Shown here piece after piece: positions 6,031 through 12,804 of a stretch of 12,804 bases of DNA. The position numbers were made by a program, and so were the translations under genes. The notes under the pieces are model-generated. The model was not told the origin of the DNA. It searched no databases and worked only from the letters and a program-made list of their open reading frames with translations. Within the stretch, counting starts at the first letter, position 1, and each line of letters begins with the position of its first letter. This stretch comes from Verrucomicrobiales bacterium (GTDB lineage: Bacteria > Verrucomicrobiota > Verrucomicrobiia > Verrucomicrobiales > Verrucomicrobiaceae): contig DMMK01000032.1 in NCBI GenBank assembly GCA_003453085.1, positions 1 to 12,804 on the forward strand. The letters are read 5' to 3'.

Positions 6031-8805
6031 TTAAGGTTCCACCTCTTCCAAGGGCACACCCACTGGCTCCGTCAGCGGACCGGCGATGACCTGCTTGTTG
6101 GCAAAGGTGAGGATGAGGGCCACCGTGCTGCTGGTGACCGGGCTGCCCAGCCCGCGGCCACCTGCACCGCTAAGGTCGGTCGGCAGAAGAAAATCAATGC
6201 TGGTCAGGGCGGCGGTAGAGCTGCCCAATTCCTGAAAGCTCCCACGACGGAGACGGAGGAACGGTTTCTCCAGCTCGACGTTGGTGACGTTCTCGCTTAA
6301 CACGGTGACCTTTCCGGTCCACATGGCCTGGCTGCTGGCGGCATCACTGTCAGTCAGGGTGGTGATGACTGCATAAAAACCGCTGTTGCGGTCAGCCTCC
6401 ACCTTTTGGATGAGACCGATACGGGCGCCACCACAATCCGGAGCGTGATCTCCTTCGCGCATCAAAAGGCGTGGAGGAATGGAGGCCGAGGGATAGTGGA
6501 CCAGCACCAAGTCATTGGCAGCGGTAACGCCAGGCCCGCTGACTTTGGCCAAGACAAAGAAACCATTGTTCGTGCTCCAGTAACGAATGAAGGAGACATA
6601 GGTCAGGTCTATTCCCGAGCGGATCTTTTTACCCTTTTGAGCAATGAGATTCAAGAGATTGATACCGGAACCCCAAAGACCTTCGTTTTCAGCCTTCGGC
6701 ACGCCTGTAAGGGTGGCGCGGATGAGGAGGGAACCATTGGCACTCACACATTCGCCCAGGAAAGCCTCGAACACGGCCGTGGGATTCGCCGGAACAAGAG
6801 GTGCCGCATTGCCCTTACGAGCGAGCAACACATCTGCCGCACCATTTCTGAACTGCACCAGGGCGGCATTGTTGGCCTTGGTGACAGGGACCGAGCCGCT
6901 GACCAGGACAACGGGCACGATGGCGCGGTCCGACCCCAGGGCGATGCGAGGCCCGACCTGACCATAGTTCACGCCCGTGATAGGGCTGGGTGTGCCTTCG
7001 ATGAGGCTGGCGATAGGCGTATCCCCTGGCATGGCGAACATCAGGGCCGCGCTGTCTCCCGCCGCTGTGACGGTCTTTGTGGGGGTGCTGCGCAGACCTA
7101 CAATCATGGCGGCCCTGTTGCTGGAGCTGCTGTTCACCATCTGGCCTAAGCTGCCAATGGCCTGACCAGTCACCAAGGCCGCGCCTTCGCCGATCATCGA
7201 AATGGCGTTGTCACCATCATCCAGCACCCAATGCTCATCATTTGCGGCCGTGATACCTGCACCTTTCAGCTTTGCATAAAAAGTAGTGAAACCGAAAATT
7301 GTGTGCACTGGATTGGACAGGCTCGCCACGAGTGGCGAACCAGGAATCGGGGTGGATGTGACACCAGAACGCAACGCCAAGCCAAACTCCCCACCCATAC
7401 GGCTCCAAATGCCCTGCGTCCTGCCTGCGGAACTGCCAGGACCACTCATGCTGGCTTGCAGCATCACATGGTTCTGCCCCTGCGAAGTGATCTGATAAGC
7501 ATTAAAACCTGCATAAACTGCCTCCGGCGCACCCGGGGCAAAATCGCCTTTTTTGGCCAGAGTGTTCACTCCAAGCCGACGGGAAAGCCCCTGAAAAAGA
7601 TACACCGCGCCCGCATCGGTCCCCACATCCTTGTCCCCTGGAGAAGCAATAAGCGCCTGGTTACCATAAACCACAGCGCTGCTGCCATAACGGGCATTGA
7701 CCGGAGCACCCTGCATGCTCATCGAACGCAGTTGGTTCCCGGTGAGGTTATCGAAAAGAAAAGCGGTGCCAGTGTTGCCCGGAGACTGCTGGCCAAAGGG
7801 AGCGCTAATAAGCGACAGACTGCCTGAAAGCGAAACTGCACCACCAAACTGATCCCCCCCTGAGCTGGAAGTAGGGAGATATTTTTTCAAGACAAATTTG
7901 CCTACAAAATTGATCAGGTAGGCACTACCCGTGTTCGAGAAGATGGAGTTGGTTTCAGACTTGGGCGAACCGACCAGGATCAAGTCTCCGTGAATGGCCA
8001 CGCTGCTGCCGAAAGCGTCTCCCGCCGTGGCATCAAAAGCAGGGGTGTTCAAAACTCGTTTGCCGGTCGGGATTTCAAAAACATGCACGGTGCCCGCGCC
8101 GGCCTTTCCCAGCCCGGTGTCGCCAGGTGCGCCGACGACGGCGAAGTTTCCGCTGATCCCAACACTGCTGCCAAAGACATCGTTCCCATTCGCCTCAGCT
8201 AGCGGCAGACGGACTTTGCGAATGACATTGGTTTGGGGGTTGGTATCCAGCACCTTCATCATATAGACACTGCCGGAATCAGTGCCGAGATCGGCCTGGT
8301 CATCCCCTGGAGAGCCAATGACAGCGACAGTTCCCTCCAGCGCCAGGCACTGACCGAAAAAGTCCGGCAGACCGCCTGAGATATTGCTTTCCTGACCGAC
8401 CAGCTTGTTCACCGCAGTGCCCTTTTTCAAGTCGAAGACATACACGGCGCCGCGGCCGCTGTCTGCGCCCGGGGCACCGACGATAGCGATGTTACCACTG
8501 ACGGCCACGGCGGTGCCAAAGTCGTTCTCTGCAGCGGCATCATTGGCGGTCAGCTTGCGCAGACGTTTGCCCGTCTTGGCGTCGTGGACATACACGGCAC
8601 CAGCATTGGTGAAGAGGACGTCATCTCCAGGATCGCCGACCAGGAAGAAGCGCTCCGTCATGGCCACCGATTTGCCAAAGGCAGATGTCTGCCCGGCGGT
8701 AGGCAGTGCTGGATAGAACTTTTGGATGACTGGCTCCAGCGCTATCGCCTGCATTTGGGCCAAGCCCCCAAGGCTGATCAAGCTGAGTAAAAGAGACTTT
8801 TTCAT
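6031..8805 (-). CDS. Secreted FG-GAP repeat protein with two predicted seven-unit propellers
   Basis: A 924-residue exported protein. Residues 1-22 form a Sec signal peptide (MKKSLLLSL start, hydrophobic core, likely cleavage after Ala-Ile-Ala). Residues 43-407 hold seven FG-GAP repeats, starting with FG or YG at 43, 96, 150, 211, 265, 320 and 373, each with a 'VGAPGD'-like strand and an 'GAVYVF'-like strand. This is the number expected for a closed integrin-alpha-like beta-propeller. Residues 419 to about 830 hold seven different repeats of about 60 residues, followed by a tail of about 90 residues with no recognised anchor or sorting motif. An in-frame TTG at 8853 would add 16 residues before the signal peptide, so the ATG at 8805 is preferred. 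Function is unknown; FG-GAP propellers commonly mediate adhesion or ligand binding outside the cell. The gene stands alone downstream of the terminator at 8915-8944, so it probably has its own promoter, though none is clear. Confidence 0.87.
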   Translation of the reverse strand: MKKSLLLSLISLGGLAQMQAIALEPVIQKFYPALPTAGQTSAFGKSVAMTERFFLVGDPGDDVLFTNAGAVYVHDAKTGKRLRKLTANDAAAENDFGTAVAVSGNIAIVGAPGADSGRGAVYVFDLKKGTAVNKLVGQESNISGGLPDFFGQCLALEGTVAVIGSPGDDQADLGTDSGSVYMMKVLDTNPQTNVIRKVRLPLAEANGNDVFGSSVGISGNFAVVGAPGDTGLGKAGAGTVHVFEIPTGKRVLNTPAFDATAGDAFGSSVAIHGDLILVGSPKSETNSIFSNTGSAYLINFVGKFVLKKYLPTSSSGGDQFGGAVSLSGSLSLISAPFGQQSPGNTGTAFLFDNLTGNQLRSMSMQGAPVNARYGSSAVVYGNQALIASPGDKDVGTDAGAVYLFQGLSRRLGVNTLAKKGDFAPGAPEAVYAGFNAYQITSQGQNHVMLQASMSGPGSSAGRTQGIWSRMGGEFGLALRSGVTSTPIPGSPLVASLSNPVHTIFGFTTFYAKLKGAGITAANDEHWVLDDGDNAISMIGEGAALVTGQAIGSLGQMVNSSSSNRAAMIVGLRSTPTKTVTAAGDSAALMFAMPGDTPIASLIEGTPSPITGVNYGQVGPRIALGSDRAIVPVVLVSGSVPVTKANNAALVQFRNGAADVLLARKGNAAPLVPANPTAVFEAFLGECVSANGSLLIRATLTGVPKAENEGLWGSGINLLNLIAQKGKKIRSGIDLTYVSFIRYWSTNNGFFVLAKVSGPGVTAANDLVLVHYPSASIPPRLLMREGDHAPDCGGARIGLIQKVEADRNSGFYAVITTLTDSDAASSQAMWTGKVTVLSENVTNVELEKPFLRLRRGSFQELGSSTAALTSIDFLLPTDLSGAGGRGLGSPVTSSTVALILTFANKQVIAGPLTEPVGVPLEEVEP
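6316..7557 (-). repeat. Seven ~60-residue repeats in the C-terminal half of the FG-GAP protein
   Basis: Units begin with a short Arg/Lys/Glu-Gly turn at residues 419, 479, 539, 592, 663, 723 and 783. Each has an internal hydrophobic strand pair and closes on a version of 'GVTAANDxxLW', seen best as 'GITAANDEHW', 'GVTAANDLVL' and 'KAENEGLW'. The spacing is 60, 60, 53, 71, 60 and 60 residues. They resemble a choice-of-anchor/DUF7453-like repeat family, though this name is from memory and uncertain. Divergence between units is high, so these are ancient protein repeats and not DNA repeats. Confidence 0.6.
7585..8679 (-). repeat. Seven FG-GAP repeats forming a predicted beta-propeller
   Basis: Units start at residues 43, 96, 150, 211, 265, 320 and 373, spaced 53 to 61 residues apart. 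Typical unit elements are 'FGTAVAVSG', 'AIVGAPGAD' and 'GAVYVFD'. The strict DxDxDG calcium loop of integrin propellers is not seen; the loops have 'GDPGDD' or 'GAPGD' instead. Seven units match the blade count of a closed propeller. Confidence 0.8.
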
Positions 8806-8886
8806 AATAAGGTGATGGAGAAGAGTGCGTGTGATCTCACTCCCTAGATGCAAGCTGTCATGAAGACTTGCGCTGAAAGTTCACCT

Positions 8887-8913
8887 TTGTTTCTGCCAAG
8901 CGGGCAGAAACAA
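8887..8913. other. 11-bp inverted repeat without T-run, beside the terminator
   Basis: TTGTTTCTGCC (8887-8897) and GGCAGAAACAA (8903-8913) are perfect inverse complements around a 5-base loop. It immediately follows the intrinsic terminator in the direction of - strand transcription and precedes the FG-GAP gene by about 80 bases. No T-run follows it on either strand, so it is unlikely to be an independent terminator. It could be a regulator site, an RNA-stability hairpin, or part of the leader region of the FG-GAP gene. Confidence 0.55.
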
Positions 8914-8914
8914 T

Positions 8915-8944
8915 AAAAAAAGCCGGAGGGAAAATCCCTCCGGC
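8915..8944 (-). terminator. Rho-independent terminator after the PQQ-like gene pair
   Basis: On the - strand, a perfect 10-bp stem (arms GCCGGAGGGA and TCCCTCCGGC, 8944-8935 and 8931-8922) closes a 3-base loop and is followed by seven T residues (8921-8915). It lies 28 bases after the stop codon of the PQQ-like gene at 8973. GC-rich stem, tight loop and T-run together make this a textbook intrinsic terminator. Confidence 0.93.
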
Positions 8945-8972
8945 CTTCTGAGATGATGAATTTGCCGCGTGA

Positions 8973-10601
8973 TTACTTGGCCGCCGTTTCCACCGGAGTG
9001 CCGCCTTCTTTGAAGCAATACAGGTGGGTGTGGGTGGCGACGTAGAGGCAGCCATTGGCAGCGACCAGACCGCCCAGCAGCGGGGATGGGAATTCAATGG
9101 TCTTCAGCTCCTTGAGTTCCTTGCCTTCGGCCAGGATGAACAGTTCGCCTTCTTCGTTGCCAATGTACACCTTGCCATCCGCGACGAGGGGGCTGGCCCA
9201 GATGTGGCCCTTGGTGTCGAACTTCCAGTACTCCTTGCCGGTCTTGGCATCCAGGCAGAACAGGCGGCCAGTGTAGTCGGCGATGTAAACCAGGCCATCT
9301 TTGACGGCGCAAGTGGAGATGGAGCGCTCGATTCCTTTGAAGGTCCAGAGAGCTTTGCCGGAGAGGTCACCCGTGCCTTTGGGATCAATGCAGCTCAGCA
9401 TGCCCACGCCTTCACCGTGCTCAGGGTCCTGGCCGATGGCGACGTAAACGAGGCCGTCATACACCACAGGGGTGCCGATGATCTCACTCGGGCCATCGTA
9501 TTCCACATACTTGATCGGCTCGCCTGCATCGTTTTTGCGATACTCAGGTGGGTTTGCATCATAGCGCCAGTATTCCTTGAGGATGTCAAAGTCGTCCTTC
9601 TTCTCGGTCTCCGGGGCCATGGAATAAACCCAGCCGTCACCAGCGGCGAAGACGATCTGTGGCTTGCCATTGACCTCCGTGTAGGTCGGGCTGGACCAGG
9701 AGCAATGGAGCACGCGCTCGCTGGCCACATGATCCATTTCGCCCATGAGGGTGCCATCGTTGGCATTCAGCATGATGAAGCTGGGGGACTGAGGGGATGG
9801 AATGTTGGTGTGCGTCCAGTCCACGCCGTTGCAGGTCGGGGCAAAGAGCTTGTCACCGATGACCAGGGGATAACCGGCCGTGGCATTGTGCTGGAAGACG
9901 CCGAGTTCCTTGTACATGTCATACACCCAGATGATGTCGGCGTCCTGCGGACCGGGCTCCACCGGAGTCAGCTTGCCATCCTTGTCTGGCACTGCCATGA
10001 ACTGGGCCTCTTCCTTCATGCCATCGTTGCCGTTGGCCATGCCTTCGACATCCAGGCAGATGATCTGGCAGCGGTTGCCAGGAACATAAGCGCGATTGCC
10101 GACGATGGTCGGGCTGGCGCAGATGCCCAGGTACTCCCAGTCATTCACCTTGCCGCTGCCCATTTTAGGGGAAACGAGCTGCCAGAGGAACTTGCCAGTC
10201 TTCTCCTCAAAGCACATCACGATGCCACGGTCGCCGATGTTTTTCGAGTCGCGCGGGGTTTCGTTGTTGGTGCCTACATAGACTTTGCCATCGGCAATGA
10301 TGGGAGTGCCATAGGTCTGGGAGCCCAGCTTGGCCACCCAGAGGCAGTTCTTGGTGGTGCTCATGTCCACATCTTCAGCGCCGGGGCCTTTATTGGCCTC
10401 TTCAGCATTGGGGCGCAGACGGCCAGCGATTTTCGGCGCGGCCTTGGGACCGTACTTTTTCCCAGGTTCGAATTCCAGCGGCAGTCCTTTTTCTTCGGAC
10501 ACCATGTTGCGGCTCTTGCCGCCGCCCCATTCGGACCAGTCGGCAGCCTGAAGGGCAGAAGCGCTGAACAGCGCCAGGAGGAGGGTGGATTTTAGCTTCA
10601 T
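8973..10601 (-). CDS. Secreted PQQ-like beta-propeller repeat protein
   Basis: A 542-residue exported protein. Residues 1-19 are a Sec signal peptide with cleavage likely after Leu-Gln-Ala, leaving a mature start at 'ADWSEWGG'. The rest is a PQQ-like beta-propeller. About eight blade units are visible, each with a 'GTPIIADGKVYVG'-type strand and a 'CLDAKTGKEYWKF'-type strand; clear ones lie near residues 98, 162, 243, 303, 376, 428, 469 and 509. Eight is the blade number of quinoprotein dehydrogenases. However, no CxxCH haem motif is present and I could not recognise PQQ-ligating residues, so this is probably a propeller scaffold or binding protein rather than a proven dehydrogenase. It starts 27 bases after the upstream PQQ-like gene, so they likely share a transcript ending at 8915. 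The ATG is preceded by a C/T-rich stretch with no Shine-Dalgarno. Confidence 0.88.
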   Translation of the reverse strand: MKLKSTLLLALFSASALQAADWSEWGGGKSRNMVSEEKGLPLEFEPGKKYGPKAAPKIAGRLRPNAEEANKGPGAEDVDMSTTKNCLWVAKLGSQTYGTPIIADGKVYVGTNNETPRDSKNIGDRGIVMCFEEKTGKFLWQLVSPKMGSGKVNDWEYLGICASPTIVGNRAYVPGNRCQIICLDVEGMANGNDGMKEEAQFMAVPDKDGKLTPVEPGPQDADIIWVYDMYKELGVFQHNATAGYPLVIGDKLFAPTCNGVDWTHTNIPSPQSPSFIMLNANDGTLMGEMDHVASERVLHCSWSSPTYTEVNGKPQIVFAAGDGWVYSMAPETEKKDDFDILKEYWRYDANPPEYRKNDAGEPIKYVEYDGPSEIIGTPVVYDGLVYVAIGQDPEHGEGVGMLSCIDPKGTGDLSGKALWTFKGIERSISTCAVKDGLVYIADYTGRLFCLDAKTGKEYWKFDTKGHIWASPLVADGKVYIGNEEGELFILAEGKELKELKTIEFPSPLLGGLVAANGCLYVATHTHLYCFKEGGTPVETAAK

Positions 10602-10628
10602 GGAAAGGGTAGAGACAGAAAGAGATGA

Positions 10629-12804
10629 TTACTTGTTCGGAGTGATGCTCAGATTGTCCAGAAACACACGCTTCTGGTTCATCTGGCTGAAACCAAAGAT
10701 GCCGGGGCTGCCCTGGGTGTGGGCTTTGGCCACCTTGGCCTCCACGGTCCAGGCTTCAGGCTCAGGCTGGCCTTTTTCCCACACCTTGCCACGCACCACA
10801 CCGCTGCCGTCGGGGTTCACATCCACACGGGTCTTCAGGGTGTACCAGGTGTTGGCGGAGACCTTGAAATTGCCTTCGACCTTCAGACGCTCGGGGTTGG
10901 AGCTGACTTCCAGCTTGTTAGCATTACCGCGCAGGCAGATGAGGTAGCGCTGGTTGATGAAACCGATGTCCGACTTCAGACGGGCGCTGCCCTCGGTGCG
11001 CACATCGGCCTGCATCGTGTAGTTGGACAGGTGGGATGGAGCGACGAAGACTGTGCCGCGCTGGAAAAGCAAACGGTCGAAGGTCTTGGCGAACACCTTG
11101 TTTCCTTCGAGCTCGCGAACGTCGAACTTGAAGCGGGCACCGATCCACGGCAGCGGCGGGTAAGAGAACTTCACGCCTTCAGAAGGCTGGTCCTGATCAA
11201 GCGCGTAGCCTTCAAAATCTTCCGTCAGAGGCAGGTTCTTCAGCGCACGGCCACGGATGGTTCCGAAGGTGCCGTCAGCGGCAGTGGCCTTGAAGGCACC
11301 GGCGCTTTCTTTGGCATCCACGGCTACCACCAGTTCACCAGCCTCGTTGAACTTCGCGTCCATGGAGGCTTTCACCTTGGCTGTCGGCGGGATGAAGGAT
11401 TCCCACTTCACGCCTTTGACGTCTTCGCTGACGGTAAAACCATTGGCATCCACGCTGCGGATGCGGAAGGCCTGCTTGCTGCCGTTCATGATGACGACTT
11501 CAGCCGGGATGACCTGCAAGGCAGCAGGTTTGCCAGCTTTCGGGATTTCCACCACGGGGGCGGCATCCACCTTGATGCCGCTGTTGGGAATCGGGAAGCT
11601 GTAGAGCTTTTCGGTCGTGGTGACGTACACCACGCCATCACAAATGGAAGGGGCACCCAGGCACTGGCCATCGAGTTTGATCTCCTGGACGATCTCGGCA
11701 TCCGTCTCGCTAGGCTTCACCACCACCAGCTTGCCTTCCATCATGGGGCAATAGAGTAGGCCATCGGCATAAACTGCGGAGGAGTGCAGGTTCGCATTGC
11801 TGAGCTTCTTCTTCCACAGCTCCTTGCCGGTTTCGATGTTGATGCAATAGAGCTCGCCACCATCGGTGAGCTGATAAAGCATGTCGCCAACCACCACGGG
11901 GGAACTGCTGGTGGCTCCCAGGGGCAGACGCCAGAGTTCGGCATCCGTCAACACGGTGCCTTCTGGGGTCGTGGGGGCGGTGAGGGTTTCGGGCAGCTTG
12001 ATGGCGACCATGCGGCCCTTTTCAGAGCTGTCGATATTCTCGTCACCGTGGATGGCGATGAGCTTGTTGCCCTTGTGCAGCACGACGGAGGCATTGACCC
12101 CGTTTTTGCAGATGGGCATCTTCCAGTAGGCTTTGCCGCTGCGGGCATTCACGCAGACGATGTGGCCGCAGCCTGTGGTGTAATACATCACGCGTTTGCC
12201 ATCGCGGGTTTCCAGAACCGGGGTGGAGAAGGAGCTGTCCACCGGCGGGCTGACGCCAGGGAGGGCCCACCAGACGAGCTCACCCGTCTTTTTATCGAAT
12301 GCATAGGCGCGGTCGGCAGCAGGACCGTCGGCTCCCCAGTTGGAGAAAATGAAGTGGGTTATCACCAGGTCACCCTCGATCACTGGGCTGCCCACGCGGG
12401 CATTCGGGAATGTCATGCGACCGAAATCTTCCATCAGCGGGATCTCGAAGACCTTCTTACCATCCATCTCATAGCAAACAAACACGCCGGCATTGCTGAC
12501 GAGGTAGATGCGCTTCGTTTCCGGGTCCACGGTCGGAGCACCGATGGAGTAGCGGTTGTAGATGGAATCGCTGAGGTAGTCGGAAATTTCCACTTCCCAG
12601 AGCTTTTTGCCAGTTTTGGCATCCAAAACGGTCAAAAGTTCGACCAAATCACTCGTTTCGCCTCGATAACCCCAAAGGATCACCTTGCCGTCCACGATCA
12701 CCGGCGTGCCACGGCTGCGGGCGTCGTAGGTCCAGGCGGCAGAATCGGGCAATTTGCCTGCTCCGGTGTAATGTTCCAGGCTCACGCCGTTTTGCAGGGG
12801 GCCG
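10629..12804 (-). CDS. PQQ-like beta-propeller protein with C-terminal concanavalin/DUF1080-like domain, 5' end missing
   Basis: The frame runs open off the right edge. About 724 residues are visible, starting 'GPLQNGVSLEHY', the segment that in related proteins follows a signal peptide and a W..WRGP motif. The GTG at 12785 is therefore an internal valine, not the start. The first roughly 410 residues form a PQQ-like propeller with repeated units such as 'GTPVIVDGKVILWG', 'LTVLDAKTGKKLWEV', 'YCINIETGKELWKKKL' and 'GAPSICDGVVYV'. Residues around 418-517 (counted from the GTG) form a linker or Ig-like region that includes 'VIPAEVVIMNGSKQAF'. From about 518 to the end comes a jelly-roll-like domain ('LTEDFEGY', 'NYTMQADVRT', 'NTWYTLKTRVD', 'FLDNLSITPNK') resembling DUF1080/LamG-type carbohydrate-binding folds. 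An extracellular role with glycans is inference. It is upstream partner to the PQQ-like gene at 8973-10601. Confidence 0.85.
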   Translation of the reverse strand, partial: GPLQNGVSLEHYTGAGKLPDSAAWTYDARSRGTPVIVDGKVILWGYRGETSDLVELLTVLDAKTGKKLWEVEISDYLSDSIYNRYSIGAPTVDPETKRIYLVSNAGVFVCYEMDGKKVFEIPLMEDFGRMTFPNARVGSPVIEGDLVITHFIFSNWGADGPAADRAYAFDKKTGELVWWALPGVSPPVDSSFSTPVLETRDGKRVMYYTTGCGHIVCVNARSGKAYWKMPICKNGVNASVVLHKGNKLIAIHGDENIDSSEKGRMVAIKLPETLTAPTTPEGTVLTDAELWRLPLGATSSSPVVVGDMLYQLTDGGELYCINIETGKELWKKKLSNANLHSSAVYADGLLYCPMMEGKLVVVKPSETDAEIVQEIKLDGQCLGAPSICDGVVYVTTTEKLYSFPIPNSGIKVDAAPVVEIPKAGKPAALQVIPAEVVIMNGSKQAFRIRSVDANGFTVSEDVKGVKWESFIPPTAKVKASMDAKFNEAGELVVAVDAKESAGAFKATAADGTFGTIRGRALKNLPLTEDFEGYALDQDQPSEGVKFSYPPLPWIGARFKFDVRELEGNKVFAKTFDRLLFQRGTVFVAPSHLSNYTMQADVRTEGSARLKSDIGFINQRYLICLRGNANKLEVSSNPERLKVEGNFKVSANTWYTLKTRVDVNPDGSGVVRGKVWEKGQPEPEAWTVEAKVAKAHTQGSPGIFGFSQMNQKRVFLDNLSITPNK

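Noticed and set aside
8806..8853. TTG start adding 16 residues to the FG-GAP protein
   Set aside because: It would place charged and histidine residues in front of a complete Sec signal peptide that begins at the ATG at 8805.
9024..10595. A 523-codon open frame on the + strand antisense to the PQQ-like gene
   Set aside because: It mirrors nearly the whole sense gene, which has a signal peptide, propeller repeats and its own terminator. The antisense translation shows no family pattern; long antisense frames arise from the codon bias.
10719..11759. A 346-codon open frame antisense to the larger PQQ-like gene
   Set aside because: Same reasoning: the sense frame is a continuous propeller and jelly-roll protein, the antisense one shows no domain.

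Overview
The window looks like chromosomal DNA from a bacterium of the Planctomycetes-Verrucomicrobia group, most likely a verrucomicrobium. This rests on protein families, not on any marker gene: a DUF1585-type C-terminus next to a Tat-exported DUF1552 protein, and secreted PQQ-like propeller proteins, one with the 'RGP.QNGVS' opening common in that group. Most genes also lack a Shine-Dalgarno sequence. I found no rRNA, tRNA, CRISPR array, insertion sequence, integrase or attachment site. No gap between genes exceeds about 170 bases.

Layout. (1) Positions 1-1602, + strand: the 3' end of a DUF1592/DUF1588/DUF1585-type protein, then 11 bases later a complete DUF1552 protein with a twin-arginine signal. 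(2) Positions 1619-5976: three FAD-dependent enzymes of the flavin-dependent halogenase-like family. Two lie on the - strand as a likely operon (4530 to 3244, then 3208 to 1619). The third is divergent on the + strand (4696-5976). All three carry an FAD-binding N-terminus, a candidate catalytic lysine and the WxWxIP signature. The 165-bp divergent intergenic region holds a perfect 25-bp palindrome that sits on a predicted promoter for the - strand pair. (3) Positions 6031-8805, - strand: a large secreted protein with seven FG-GAP repeats followed by seven repeats of a different type, probably two seven-bladed propellers in tandem. (4) Positions 8915-12804, - strand: two secreted PQQ-like propeller proteins in one transcription unit, ending in a strong intrinsic terminator. 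The upstream one is cut by the window edge and carries a C-terminal concanavalin/DUF1080-like domain.

How they may work together. Blocks 1, 3 and 4 are exported or surface proteins typical of this group's large secretome, and their substrates cannot be read from sequence. Block 2 is the most distinctive part: a compact group of three diverged halogenase-like flavoenzymes around one apparent operator. It suggests modification of an aromatic or polyene metabolite, but no polyketide synthase, peptide synthetase, regulator or flavin reductase lies within the window.
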